Assembly: GCF_033807715.1 (NCBI RefSeq)
Contig: NC_084610.1
Location: 1,918,501 to 1,982,500, forward strand
DNA from: Cololabis saira
Lineage: Eukaryota > Chordata > Actinopteri > Beloniformes > Belonidae
Direction of reading: 5' to 3'
DNA: 64,000 bases
Below the pieces are notes generated by a model that worked only from the letters and a program-made list of their open reading frames with translations, was not told where the DNA came from and made no database searches. How positions within the stretch are numbered: the first letter of the stretch is position 1; each line of letters starts with the position of its first letter. Of this stretch, positions 46,083 through 58,963 are shown one piece after another. Made by a program: the position numbers and the translations under genes.

Positions 46083-46615
46083 TGTGACTACGTTTATATG
46101 CAGTCATATTATTGCTAATATTCCGGTTACTGAAACATTGGAAATATTCCGTTTACATGGTAATTAATCATTCAGGATATCTGGATCAAACCAGCGACGC
46201 AATTCCCGTCATTTCCGCTTCTTCTTCCTGTATCCAAATTCAAAACAAATGCTGCTTCAGCAACTTTTCTCTCACCTTCTTGTAAATCTTCTATCCCGGT
46301 ACTTTCTACCGTCTACAAATGCAGAAATGTTCATATCCTTCATTCCATTTATGAAGTGATTAGTCTCCTCCTGGTCTTGGTTTCTCCGTGTTTATAAGAA
46401 CTTCCTGGACTCAAAAGACCAGGATTCTTTGTGAACAGAGCATGTGCAGAAAACAGATTCCTGTTCCGTTTGATGGGGATATTCCGTTTGGCGTTTACAT
46501 GACCCAATATTCGGGTTTTAAAAGGAGTAACCCAGGGTGCATGGCCGTGCAAATACGGGTTATTGCTAATATTCGGGTTTTAAAAGGGTTATTGATGCAT
46601 GGAAACACAGTCAAT
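46083..46615. mobile_element. Inverted-repeat element with TGACTRYGTTTMYATGCA ends
   Basis: The left end TGACTACGTTTATATGCA and the complement of the right end TGACTGTGTTTCCATGCA match at 13 of 18 positions. AATATTCGGGTTTTAAAAGG is repeated near the right end (46510 and 46570). The target duplication was not resolved. No coding sequence is present. Confidence 0.6.
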
Positions 46616-46666
46616 GTGACTTACACTAAGATACGTTCACTCCTGAAACTGCACATTTAGTTTGAC

Positions 46667-47888
<1,222 letters not shown>

Positions 47889-47896
47889 CTTGAGAG

Positions 47897-48307
47897 CAGG
47901 GATCGGCAACCTTTTTTACTTCTTTAGCGCCGCCCTGGTGGCTCCTGGAGCTTTTTCAAAATAATTTGACCTTTTTTTTCTTCTTTTTTTCCTTTTTTCC
48001 GTCTTTTTTCTTTTGTTTTTCTTTTTTTTCCTTTTTTCTCTAATTTTCCTTCTTTTTTTTTTCTCAACATTTCCACTTTTTTCTTGACATTTCAACTTTA
48101 TTGTCGACATTTCGACTTTTTTCTCGAAGTGCATAATGAAAAAAAAAAATCTTCCCCCAGTTATAACTAATATAGATACATGAAGCATGTGTTGTCTTCA
48201 TTCTAAGGCTTATACAAGACTTTTCATTTTTTGCGGCTCCAGACATATTTGTTTTTTGTGTTTTTGGTCCAATATGGCTCTAAAACATTTTGGGTGTCCG
48301 ACCGCTG
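47897..48307. mobile_element. CAGGGGTCGGCAACC-type hAT element gamma with perfect target duplication
   Basis: The left end CAGGGATCGGCAACC pairs with the right end GGTGTCCGACCGCTG. The octamer CTTGAGAG flanks both sides identically (47889-47896 and 48308-48315). Subterminal GCCGCCCTGGTGGCTCCTGG and TTTTTGGTCCAATATGGCTC are shared with alpha and beta. The interior is T-rich with TCTCGAAGTGCATAATGA. The lysine-rich minus-strand frame at 47916-48188 is low complexity. Confidence 0.93.
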
Positions 48308-48315
48308 CTTGAGAG

Positions 48316-50902
48316 CATTATGAGGCTGTTAAATGATAGTTAGGCGCACAGGGAAGTAGGAAAAGTCGCAGTTCCTCGTCTGACCACCAGGGTTTTGGCT
48401 CCACCTGTGAGTCCATCTTCCTCCAGGTTAAAATGTACAGTTTAAGATTAAGTCTATTAAGTCCAAATAAATGCATTTCAGGACCAAGACAACTACAAAT
48501 TTTTCCACTTCATCAGATAAAATGATGTAAAGCAACAATTTAATGAAGGGGTGTGGTCTTCTGATTGGCAGCCAGGACAGCCAATGACCAGCCGTCATCA
48601 TATTATATCGGGGTTTATGTCAAATATCCTTGTATGTTTTAAGTAATAAACAATAATTGTTGAAGCTACAGATGAACACCAAACAACCAGATATTTTTAT
48701 TTGTCACATTATATTTTTTCAAACTTGATATATTGCTCTTAAAAAAAAAAAAATAGGGTTTTTTTCGCCTTTTTTTTTCTGGCTGTGCTGCTTTTGTTTG
48801 CTCTCCGTCGTCGACCGTGTGCGTGTTTTTCGCCTTCAACAAATGTGACTTGCCGTAATTGCGGCGCGGCACCTGCGCGGAGCTCCTGCCAATACAAATT
48901 CTCCGTGTTTTCCTCATCTGCTACATGTCTGCTAATTCACCCGGAGGAGCCGAGCGAAGAGCACACAGCCACTCCGAGGGAACGCTCGCATTAAAAATCC
49001 TTTTGAGCCCGTGTAAGTTTGAGAAGAGGAGGAAGGAAAAAAAAAAAAAAAAAAAAATCAGTGTTTAATAATGCACAATATGAGATGGCGCAGAGCAATA
49101 TGCATTTTTAATTACTAAAGTGACTAATATCTAGGTTTGGCTTTGAGGTTTTTGTAGCATAAAATATGCATTTGTGCTGTGTTCCCTGCAGCTGAGCTGG
49201 ATACGCACACCTGAGGTGAGCGCTTTAAGCACCGACGACAAAGTTGGGTAGCAAGACATGTTCAGGTACTACATGCAAATACCAGCATTTAAATTTCATG
49301 AAGATGGAAAAGGAAGCCATGCATACCTAAATAACTCCCTCCAAGTCCCAATAACGCCACATTTCATGTCAGTTTTGATCCAATTCATCAAACCTGACAT
49401 CTGGCAGCGGAAAAAGTGGCCCTCCAAAATGTTTTATTTTTAAATTCTTTCTTTTAAGTGCCCGCCGCGCAAGAAACATGTGGCTGCAAGAAGTGTAATG
49501 ATGGCATTTCCTTTCCTACTACTCGCTGTCTGTTTTTAACCTTTAATTAAAGGAATAGTCGCTCTGACATTTGCAAAAGCGTGGTGAAATGCAAAGATGT
49601 TGCAGAAAAACATGTTGCATGAACTTAATCATAAAGTTGAGCTAAATTAATGTCAACAAAAGGAGCCAAAGTGGATTTCAAAACGTACGAGAGCCCAGTT
49701 TTGCTTCATTTTTGAGGTGAATTCTTTGTACAAACTTGTCTTTTTCACACTTTCCCATTTGTGCATTAATTGCAAAGTCTTTCCTTTTTAGATGCGGTGC
49801 ATTATTTACGAGGCAGCCTCAAACGCTCGCTCTGACGGCTTCCACACGTACACTCCAGCTGCATTTTCTCTAACCAAGACAACCGGAGCTCTCCCGACGC
49901 CAACCTCGTCTCCCGAGTGAGCCGACGATCCAGCCTTACCTTAGCGTTCCCTCATAAATTAAAGTTAAATGAACAAAAAGTAGCTGCGGCCTTTTAAAAG
50001 GAAAAGTAAGTCATTAATCAATCATGTCTCGTCATCCCGCCCACACCCTCCGTTTTCAAAAACCAATGTCCAAGGGAGAGCCGGCTGCTAACCGGAGTGT
50101 TTCCCTGCTCATCTTCTGTCTTACAGAGATGTGCGTGTTGCCCAGAAGGGAGAGCCGGCCCACCTAATTTGAGGGGTTTTTGATAACTCATTCCATTTTA
50201 CAACAGCACCAGGTTTGATGTCGTATGCCGTTTCACTTGCACTTACATTCCCATCTCTTCTTCTCCAAAATCTCTGCATCACCGCGAGCTGCTTTCCTCC
50301 TCGCAGAGGAGCGACACAAAGACGGGAAAACCTTCCCGGGCTGTAAAAGTCTTTTTGGGCCCAGAGCCGGAGCGCCGGAGCGCCGCGGCGACAGGCGGGC
50401 CCGCTCCCGGCTCGCCTGGATCCGCGACGGTGGGGGAAAGTGTTTACCACAACGCTTCAAAGTTCAGTCGACACAATGTGATGTCAATTAAAGGTGACAA
50501 AAAGTTTAGCACTTCCATATGCAGCAGCGGCACTTGAAAACCACAGAATCTGACTTTGGGAGTGTAACTATTAAAAGGGTGCCAAGAAATGTGCCAAGTG
50601 TCCATATGCTTCAGGAGGTGCACTTTTTATGATTCTTTGTGAGATTTGTCCTCAACAACCCCAGACTTTCTTCATTAAGACAAAGCCTTTGTGTGCTTCT
50701 TTTTTATTTAAGTCTTTGAGTTTTGTCCTTTTTAAAAAAAAAAGGAGCCTGTTTTTTCTTTTTCTTCTTCTGGCCTCCTTCTGCTTTTTACCTAAAAGAT
50801 CCGGACAACGTCTTGAGTCTTCTACACCGTTGGTTTTGCCAACCTTCAGGGCCGTAACAACCGTCACACGGGTTCCTCTGTGGGTTCAGACGTCACCGGG
50901 TT
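48316..50902. other. Unique noncoding DNA, several candidate conserved blocks
   Basis: No gene or transposon end was recognised. Blocks near 49080-49190, 49440-49650, 49960-50060 and 50455-50620 (GCATTTTTAATTACTAAAGT, ATGTCAATTAAAGGTGAC) are plausible conserved noncoding elements by composition. The overlapping frames at 50121-50537 on both strands reflect a GC-rich patch. Confidence 0.45.
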
Positions 50903-51470
50903 GAATTCAATTCAGTTCAATTCAATTTTATTTATATAGCGTCTAATACAACAAAAGTTGTCTCTAGACGCTTTCCAGAGATCCAGAACATGAACATAAA
51001 CCCCCGAGCAGTTATTACATAAACAATGGCAGGTAAAAACTCCCCTAGTGGGAGAAAAGCCTTAAGCCAAACAGTGGCAAGAAAAACTCCCCTTTTGGAG
51101 GAAGAAACCTGGACCAGGACCTGGATCATAAGGGGGGTAGAAACCTGGACCAGGACCTGGATCATAAGGGGGTAGAAACCTGGACCAGGACCTGGATCAT
51201 AAAGGGGGACCCTCCTGCCGAAGGCCAGACTGGGGGGTCGGGGACATCAACAGCACACAGCAGGCAGGTGGAAGCGGCAACGGGATAACCGGGGGTGGGG
51301 ACCGCAGGCAGGTGGAAGCAGCAACGGGATGACCGGGGGTGGGGACCGCAAGCCAGCACGCAGCTCCCGAAGCTCCGGCCCAATCAGCAAGTCCCAGGTT
51401 AGGTTGAGGGTCGGGGAAAGGTTGAGAAGGGGCAGGGCCATGGAGAGGAGTCTTGACGGACAAATCTCTC
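50903..51470 (-). mobile_element. LINE 3'-end copy F
   Basis: The minus-strand copy has a (GAATT)n-type tail at 50903-50928, the shared 3' blocks, a triplicated GGACCAGGACCTGGATCATA segment and two 44-bp units. It belongs to the CTTGCTGATTGGGCCGG subfamily. It extends beyond the GGCCCTGCC block into TGTCCGTCAAGACTCCTCTC sequence also present in copy D at about 6137-6157, showing both derive from a longer parent. Confidence 0.85.
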
Positions 51471-51783
51471 CCCCGACAGTATAAGAAAAGTACTTATCCA
51501 TATAGTTATGCATGTCCTGCATGCAGATATTGATGTTGAAAGGTTTGACTGATGGGACGGAGACGCCGGTCAAAGCTCAGACTGGACACAAACGGCAGAA
51601 ACGTAGTAATATTGACGTGAGTGAAAGAGGTGATTATTATCTCGTAACAGGGGGAAACTTGTTGTCTAATGACGACAATCTCTCACATTCACAAAGGTAT
51701 GACTTTTTGCACTAATGTCTCCGAAACGTTGATAGTATAAGAAAAGAGAAGTACTTATCTGCTCCATATAGTTAAACAAAACA
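51471..51783. repeat. Inter-LINE spacer with direct repeats
   Basis: AGTATAAGAAAAG with TACTTATC and CCATATAGTTA occurs at 51478-51507 and again at 51732-51773. A 63-base block beginning GATGTTGAAAGGTTTGACTG at 51532-51594 is exactly repeated at 52720-52782 beyond LINE copy G. The spacer is thus part of a local duplication around copy G. Confidence 0.85.
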
Positions 51784-52700
51784 CAATTCAATTCTATTCA
51801 ATTTTATTTATATAGCGTCTAATACAACAAAAGTTGTCTCTAGACGCTTTCAGAGATCCAGAACATGAACATAAACATAAATATGAACATAAACCCCCGA
51901 GCAATTATTACATAAACAATGGCAGGTAAAAACTCCCCTAGTGGGAGAAAAGCCTTAAGCCAAACAGTGGCGAGAAAAACTCCCCTTTAGGAGGGAAGAA
52001 ACCTTGAGCAGGACCTGGATCATAAGGGGGTAGAAACCTGGAACAGGACCTGGATCATAAGGGGGGACCCTCCTGCCGAGGGCCAGACTGGGGGGTCGGG
52101 GACGTCAGCAGCACACAGCAGGCAGGTGGAAGCAGCAACGGGATGACCGGGGGTGGGGACCGCAGGCAGGTGGAAGCAGCAGCGGGATGACCGGGGGTGG
52201 AGACTGCAGGAAGGTGGAAGCAGCAGCGGGATGACCAGGGGTGGGGACTGCAGGCAAGTGGGAGCAGCAACGGGATGACCAGGGGTGGGGACAGCAGGCA
52301 GGTGGAAGCAGCAACGGGATGACCGGGGGTGGGGACCGCAGGCAGGTGGAAGCAGCAGCGGGATGAGTGGGGGTGGGGACCGCAGGCAGGTGGAAGCAGC
52401 AGCGGGATGACCGGGGGTGGAGACTGCAGGCAGGTGGAAGCAGCAGCGGGATGACCAGGGGTGGGGACTGCAGGCAAGTGGAAGCAGCAACGGGATGACC
52501 AGGGGTGGGGACAGCAGGCAGGTGGAAGCAGCAACGGGATGACCAGGGGTGGGGACAGCGGGCAGGTGGACGCAGCAACGGGATGACCAGGGGTGAGGAC
52601 CGCAGGCCAGCACGCAGCTCCCGAAGCTCCGGTCCAATCATCAAGCCCCAGGTTGGGGTGCAGGGTCAGGGAAAGGTTGAGAAGGGGCAGGGCCAGCACA
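51784..52700 (-). mobile_element. LINE 3'-end copy G with 11-unit minisatellite
   Basis: The minus-strand copy has a (GAATT)n-type tail at 51784-51805, the shared 3' blocks, about 11 units of the 44-bp repeat (52121-52600) and 5' truncation at the GGCCCTGCCCC block. It is the same subfamily as B, D and F. Three overlapping frames at 52020-52699 are the three phases of the array, not genes. Confidence 0.88.
52121..52600 (-). repeat. 44-bp minisatellite with 5-unit higher-order period
   Basis: GGCAGGTGGAAGCAGCA recurs at 44-base spacing 11 times from 52121. Variant units (GGGTGGAGACTGCAGG, GGGGTGGGGACTGCAGGCAA) recur 220 bases apart, i.e. a five-unit block has itself been duplicated. Confidence 0.93.
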
Positions 52701-53122
52701 GTTGAAGACGCCCGTCAGAGATGTTGAAAGGTTTGACTGATGGGACGGAGACGCCGGTCAAAGCTCAGACTGGACACAAACGTCCTCTCGTGTCTGGGAG
52801 TCTCGCCCACGTTGGACCTTTCATCAGAGAGAAACGTGTCCATGTTCTGCTGAGACGACAGGATATGTAGGACCCTGAATAAAACTGAGGACACGTGTTT
52901 ATGTTCCTGGCTAGTTGACGGTACATACTGTAAATGTTTACTCACCCAATGAAGGAACTTCTTAATGAACATCGGGAATGTTTTCTGTCTCACTCTGCCA
53001 ACTTCTCACTGCAATTTATCTCAAGACTGTGACAAAGAGGTAATTTACGTCGAACTGAACCATTTCTCTCTTTTCTGAATGACGAGTCGTTGAGGTTTTA
53101 ATTTACTTTTTTTTTACATATG
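52701..53122. other. Unique DNA following the 63-bp repeat
   Basis: The second copy of the 63-base block lies at 52720-52782. The rest shows no gene or repeat end. Confidence 0.5.
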
Positions 53123-53265
<143 letters not shown>

Positions 53266-54495
53266 GTATTATATTAAAAAAATATAAGTATATTACCTTC
53301 GGCTTTTCTTTCATAAATTGTCAATATTCAACTTTTATATACTTGACCGTCTTATGTTTCATAAATCATCTTGCTCTACAGAGCCATTGTTGGCAGATTG
53401 TGGCTTGCGTTGCTGAAATCAGCAAGACTTTTCCTGAAATAGCATCAAGGATGCGGCTAATACTCCCAAAACTGCAAACATGCCTTTCAAAATGACTGGT
53501 GGCTTCAGAAATGAGTATTCACCACGTCATCTGCTTACATACCTTCAGACCGTCATGGATGGAGTCACATGATCCCTCTCCCTTTTACTTTTACCCCCCC
53601 ACTGTTTTTTTTTGTAAACTTGGACCCAAGTAAATTGTTGGAAACTGTGGATAAGCTGTAAGATGAATCAAACCGTGGCAGACTCAACATGTGTGTAATT
53701 TAAAGCTGGCTAACCACAGATGTCATTAAATCTGAAAAATAGTGAAGTTAATACGACTGAAACTATCTTAAACGTGGTACAAACATACATTTGTCACCAG
53801 TCAAAGCCCGGCGGCAGCTCATTGGGGGTTAACAGCGATCGGGAGGAAATGCCGAGTTCATTCACTTCGGTTTGGTTCCTTTCTGAGCTATTTCCTGTTG
53901 GACACGACCTACAAAGCGCTGCCAGATAAACGAGCATGAATCATCTGAATATAGACTCTTTTTTTTTTTTTCATCTCACAGTTGCACATTTAGCTGTTGC
54001 TTTCATCCAGAAAAAAAAGAAAAAGCTCAGATGTGTGCGGTGGAGGAAGGAACTAAAATTCCACAAATGTTGGGACTCCAAGGAGCCGGCGGTGAGGAGG
54101 CGAAAGGTCAGAGTCGTAACGCTCACCAAATACGTGTCTGAGGTGTTCCTGGACGGGAGGAATGATGGAGCCGGACGGGGCCGAGGCGGAACAGGACCAT
54201 GGAAAGACCTCGGGAGAGGAACGGGCTTCTGTCCTCGTCAAGGTTTCGCTTGATGGACTTTAACAGGCTTTGAATGTGTAAAACTCCAGTTCCTCGTTAG
54301 GGTGCGTGTAAGTCTGCAGACGCAGCTCATCATTCAAATCTTGGAGAGAAATAAGTGTTTCGTTGGGCAGTTGATTTCACTAACAGACGCTGGGACTGGC
54401 TTCCGGTTGGTCCGAGGACGAAGCTCCACTTGCAGGAGTTGGTTCCTTAACGCTACTGGAGGTTAATTGGACAGAGTTGTCCAATTAAATTTTTC
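53266..54495. other. Unique noncoding DNA
   Basis: No gene was recognised. The 105-codon frame at 53936-54253 begins with a poly-F run from a T-tract and shows no domain. Confidence 0.5.
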
Positions 54496-55205
54496 AATTC
54501 AATTTTATTTATATAGCGTCTAATACAACAGAAGTTGTCTCTAGGATCTTTCCAGAGACCCAGAACATAAACCCCCGAGCAATTATTACATAAACAATGG
54601 CAGGTAAAAACTCCCCTAGTGGGAGAAAAACCTTAAGCCAAACAGTGGCAAGAAAAACTCCCCTTTAGGAGGGAAGAAACCTGGACCAGGACCAGGATCA
54701 TAAGGGGGGACCCTCCTGCCAAAGACCAGACTGGGGGGAACGGGGACGTCAGCAGCACAGCAGGCAGGTGGTAGCAGCAACGGGATGACCAGAGGGGAGT
54801 GGGGGACCGCAGGCAGGTGGAAGCAGCAACAGGATGACCGGGCGTGGCGGGGGGGGGGGGCCAGGACCGCAGGCCAGCACGCAGCTCCTGAAGCTCCGGC
54901 CTGCAAACATGCACAAAAGAGAAAAAAGGGGGGCCGGCACAAGAAACTACAGGAGCGATGGACAAAAACAATGGCTATGAGATATTTATAATAAATAAAA
55001 ATGGAAATGGAGAAGAGAGGAAGGGAAAAGGAGAGGAGAAGAAGGGTGAGAGGCACCGCCCAGTGGATCATGTCGGTGCCCCCCTGCAGCATAGGCCTAT
55101 AGCAGCATATCTACCACCAAGCTATATTTGAGACTAACTATTATAGTCTTGTTCTATAGCTGCAACTATGACTACTGACTCTAACACACTAGAGTTTACA
55201 CTACT
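54496..55205 (-). mobile_element. LINE 3'-end copy H
   Basis: The minus-strand copy has a short GAATT tail (54496-54505), the shared 3' blocks, two irregular minisatellite units, the CATGTTTGCAG junction, the MIHWAVPL frame and the CTATAGAACAAGACTATAAT region. It is truncated at about 55205. It is the same subfamily as A, E and I. Confidence 0.85.
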
Positions 55206-55526
55206 TGTCCAGTTCTTCTTGTACAGTAAACTCAACACGCGTCCCGCTGTGCAATCGGTCGTTATGTTTTGCTTGTTCTGAGAGTTTCTGAGGGAGGTGG
55301 TGGTGGAGGTGGTGGAGGAGGTGGTGGTGGTGGTGGTGGTGGTGGTGGAGGGGGTGGAGGTGGAGGGGGTGGAGGTGGAGGTGGTGGCGGTGGTGGAGGG
55401 GCGTGGCCCCTCCTGGCACCCGAGACCAGGGAAGATCTCCGACAGATGGGTCACAAAACTCACCGCCTTGGGCAAAATTCATCCCCCAGAATCCCCCACG
55501 GGGGGTGCCCAGATTTACCTGATCAG

Positions 55527-55598
<72 letters not shown>

Positions 55599-55702
55599 GG
55601 CCTCCAAAGTGTGCAGAGGAAGCCGAGGCAGCTTGGCCGCCTGACATGGCTGACACAGAGCTCATCTGCCTCAAACCTGTGGTGTCCTCACTCAACCCCC
55701 TC

Positions 55703-55749
<47 letters not shown>

Positions 55750-55760
55750 AAACGCCCACG
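55206..55760. repeat. Cluster of GGT, GT and CA arrays
   Basis: A GGT/GGA triplet-rich array lies at 55299-55400, (GT)n at 55531-55596 and (CA)n at 55706-55747. The GT and CA runs are in inverted relation 110 bases apart. Glycine- and histidine-rich frames are artefacts. Confidence 0.93.
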
Positions 55761-56339
55761 GATCTTCTTGCCATCGCTCCTCTACCCCCTGAAAATGAAA
55801 GACAGATCGACCTTCTGACGGCTACACATGTCGCCAGCGCTGCATACCTTCAGACACACTGGGACTCAGATAAACTATAAAAGACGCAGCTTATGCGTCC
55901 CACATGTGATGCCACATCGAATTTCCGGTTTTCCTCCTCGCCGTTGCTCCTCCTATGCCGAGGTGCTGGGATCCCTGCTCCTCATCATCTCGTCTAACGG
56001 CAGGACGGTCGACGGTTTCTCTGCTGCTGAAACGGCTGCTGATCCCGGCCACCAAAGTGGCGACCAAAGTTGCCGGGACGACGCCAAGGTTTTCCAGTAA
56101 AACAGAAACGTAGCTGGCAGTGTGTACGCAGGAGATTTTGTATTGTTATAAAAATGAAAACCATAAAAGCCCCCGGCTTGATGAAGACCACCCACATGAA
56201 AGACGGTCCCGCTGGGCTGTTTGTCCTGACAAGCAGGATCTGGAAGTTCTAGGTGAATCTGGTCCTGGGAAGATCCGCAACAACCTTGAACATCGTCGTC
56301 TTCAGTGTGGAATACCGACCTGCAGATTATTTAGTTGAT
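55761..56339. other. Unique noncoding DNA
   Basis: No gene was recognised. Open frames at 55828-56338 lack domains. Confidence 0.5.
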
Positions 56340-56500
56340 TATCAACCACTGTTGCTCCTCTAACAGCATTGCTGAACTCTTTCCCTCTTGATATTGTCAC
56401 ACACTTGAATGCTCCAGACTCCTGGCTGCAACTTCCCCTCTTAAATCCTAGGGAAGCAGTACGGGGGTACTTAGTACTGCCCACATGTTGTTTTAAGCTG
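56340..56500 (+). repeat. Diverged interspersed repeat fragment
   Basis: ACACTTGAATGCTCCAGACT and GGGGTACTTAGTACTGCCC match blocks at 4740 and 45205. It abuts the foldback element at 56506. Confidence 0.5.
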
Positions 56501-56505
56501 ATTGG

Positions 56506-56920
56506 TACGGTGGCCGAGACCCGCCATTGCTGAAGCCAAAAGTAACGCTGCAAACAGAAACAAACGCCACTGCAAATGAAAGAAATGCTGCAAATAAAAT
56601 AAAAAAACGACGCAAATAAAAAAGCCACAACGGAAGTGAATTACCGGGGACTATTTTTGCTGATGCACCGGTGTTGCACATTAGAAATTACACGTAACGA
56701 CGTTGAACACTTACATTTTCACTTATTTTCTCGTTCCTCTTCTTCTTCTCCTCTCACGTAAAAAACACCGGTGCATCAGTAAAAATTCACTTCCGTTGTG
56801 GCTTTTTTATTTGCGTCGTTTTTTTATTTTATTTGCAGCATTTCTTTAATTTGCAGCGGCGTTTGTTTTTGTTTGCAGCATTTCTTTTGTTTTCAGCAAT
56901 GGCGGGTCTCCGCCACCGTA
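56506..56920. mobile_element. Long foldback element (~170-bp arms)
   Basis: TACGGTGGCCGAGACCCGCC at the left and the complement of the right end TACGGTGGCGGAGACCCGCC differ by one base. The arms continue through GCTGCAAATAAAATAAAAAA, AACGACGCAAATAAAAAAGC and CACCGGTG, with a central loop near 56690-56740. The whole 415-bp unit could form one hairpin. No coding sequence and no clear target duplication were found. Confidence 0.92.
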
Positions 56921-56938
56921 GGTTGTTGCTAAATGATG

Positions 56939-57053
<115 letters not shown>

Positions 57054-57062
57054 TAAGATAGA

Positions 57063-58856
57063 ATTAAAGCTGCAAGCAGCGATGAACGGGCCCTCGCACT
57101 CACGGCCACCGCCCCCATAAGCATATCAGAAATGACACCACCCACGACTTCCTATGTCAAACCATTCAAAAGTTATAGCAGAAAAAAGGGACAGCCAATC
57201 AGAAGAAGGGGCGGGGCTAATTCAGGCCAATGAAGGTCAAGGACTCCATACAGAATCTGATGATACCACCCACGACTCTCTATGTCAAACCATTCAAAAG
57301 TTATAGCAGAAAATCGGGACAACCAATCAGAAGAAGGGGCGGGGCTAATTTTCACCAATTATGGTCAAGGACTCAATACCGAGTCCCATGACACCACCCA
57401 CGACTCTTTATGTCAAACCTTTCAAAAGTTATGCCAGAGAAAAGTATTCTAGGGGGCGCTGTTGAGCCGTTAGGCCACGCCCATTAATGCAAACCATGAC
57501 ATATCAAATGTATCGCCAGGCCTGCTTGCATGCAAAATTTGGTGACTTTTGGAGAACTATCAAATATGGACCAATCAGATGAAGGGGGGCACGCTTTTTG
57601 GCGTCTAGCGTCGCCACGGTAACACTTTTAAAAGAGAAAAGTAATGCGCGTAGTCGCAAGATGAAGACGCACATTTTGATGTACAACACACCTGGGTGCA
57701 CGTTACGGTTCGGGCCGTATTAATTGCCGAAAGAATGGCATAAATTGCACCAAAATTACACAATTAATTCAAAATGGCCGACTTCCTGTTCGGTTTTGGC
57801 CATGGCGCCAAGAGACTTTTCTTTAAGTTGTGACATGATACATGTGTGTAGCGATTTTCGTGCATGTACGTCAAACCGTATTGTGGGGCTTGAGGCACAA
57901 AGTTTTCCGGGGGGCGCTGTTGAGCCATTTTGCCACGCCCATTAATACAAACCATGAAATATCAAATTTATCGCCAGGCCTGCGTTGCATGCAAAATTTG
58001 GTGGCTTTTGGGGAACTATCAAATATGGACCAATCAGATGAAGGGGGGCGCGCTTTTTGGCGTCTAGTGTCGCCACGGTAACACTTTTGAAAGAGAAAAG
58101 TAATGCGCGTAGTCGCAGGATGGAGACGCACATTTTGATGTATAACACATCTGGGTGCACGTTACGGTTCGGGCCGTATTAATTCTCGAAGGAATGGCAT
58201 AAATTGCGCCAAAGTGACACGATTAATTCAAAATGGCCGACTTCCTGTTCGGTTTTGGCTATGGCGCCAAGAGACTTTTCTTTAAGTTGCGACATGATAC
58301 AGGTGTGTACCGATTTTCGTTCATGTACGTCAAACCGTATTATGGGGCTTGAGGCGCAAAGTTTTTTCTGTCTGAACCAACCAGATGAAGGGTGGGCGCG
58401 CTTTTTGGCGTCTAGCGTCGCCACGGTAACGCTTTTGAAAGAGAAAAGTAATGCGTGGTGTCGCAGGATGGAGACGCACGTTTTGATGTATAACACACCT
58501 GGGTGCACGTTACGGTTCGGGCCGTATTAACTGCCGAAGGAATGGCATAAATTGCGCCAAAGTGACACGATTAATTCAAAATGGCTGACTTCCTGTTCAG
58601 TTTCGGCCATGTCGCCAAGAGACTTTTCTTTAAGTTGTGTACTGATACAGGTGTGTAGCGATTTTCGTGCATGTACGTCAAACCGTATTGTGGGGCTTGA
58701 GGCACAAAGTTTTCCGGGGGGCGCTGTTGAGCCATTTTGCCACGCCCATTAATGTAAACCATTAAATATCAAATTTTTCGCCAGGCCTGACTTGCATGCA
58801 AAATTTGGTGACTTTTTGGGCACGTTTAGGGGGGCAAAAAGGCCCTCCTTTCGTCA

Positions 58857-58905
<49 letters not shown>

Positions 58906-58960
58906 AAAATTCCTACAGATACAATAGGGCCTTCGCACTGAAGGTGCTCGGGCCCTAATA
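57063..58960 (-). mobile_element. GGGCCC-ended interspersed repeat, long copy with amplified units
   Basis: The ends (TTAAAGCTGCAAGCAGCGAT with GAACGGGCCC; GGTGCTCGGGCCCTAATA) match the short copy at 2697-3468 in inverse orientation. Internally there are about three ~127-bp units starting ATGA(C/T)ACCACCCACGACT (57134, 57261, 57390). About three ~458-bp units follow, containing GGGGCGCTGTTGAGCC and CCACGCCCATTAAT (about 57450, 57908, a shortened one near 58370, and the end near 58720). (GAAA)n lies at 58858-58909. Open frames repeat at the unit spacing and are not genes. Confidence 0.8.
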
Positions 58961-58963
58961 AAA

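Noticed and set aside
52020..52699. Three minus-strand frames of 179-214 codons
   Set aside because: The same 44-bp array in LINE copy G.
55269..55880. 203-codon glycine-rich frame
   Set aside because: Driven by a GGT/GGA triplet array and a GT array; no domain.
57724..58752. Series of similar 63-110 codon frames on both strands
   Set aside because: They recur at the unit spacing of the GGGCCC-ended repeat and match the same frame in the short copy at 2861; repeat-derived.
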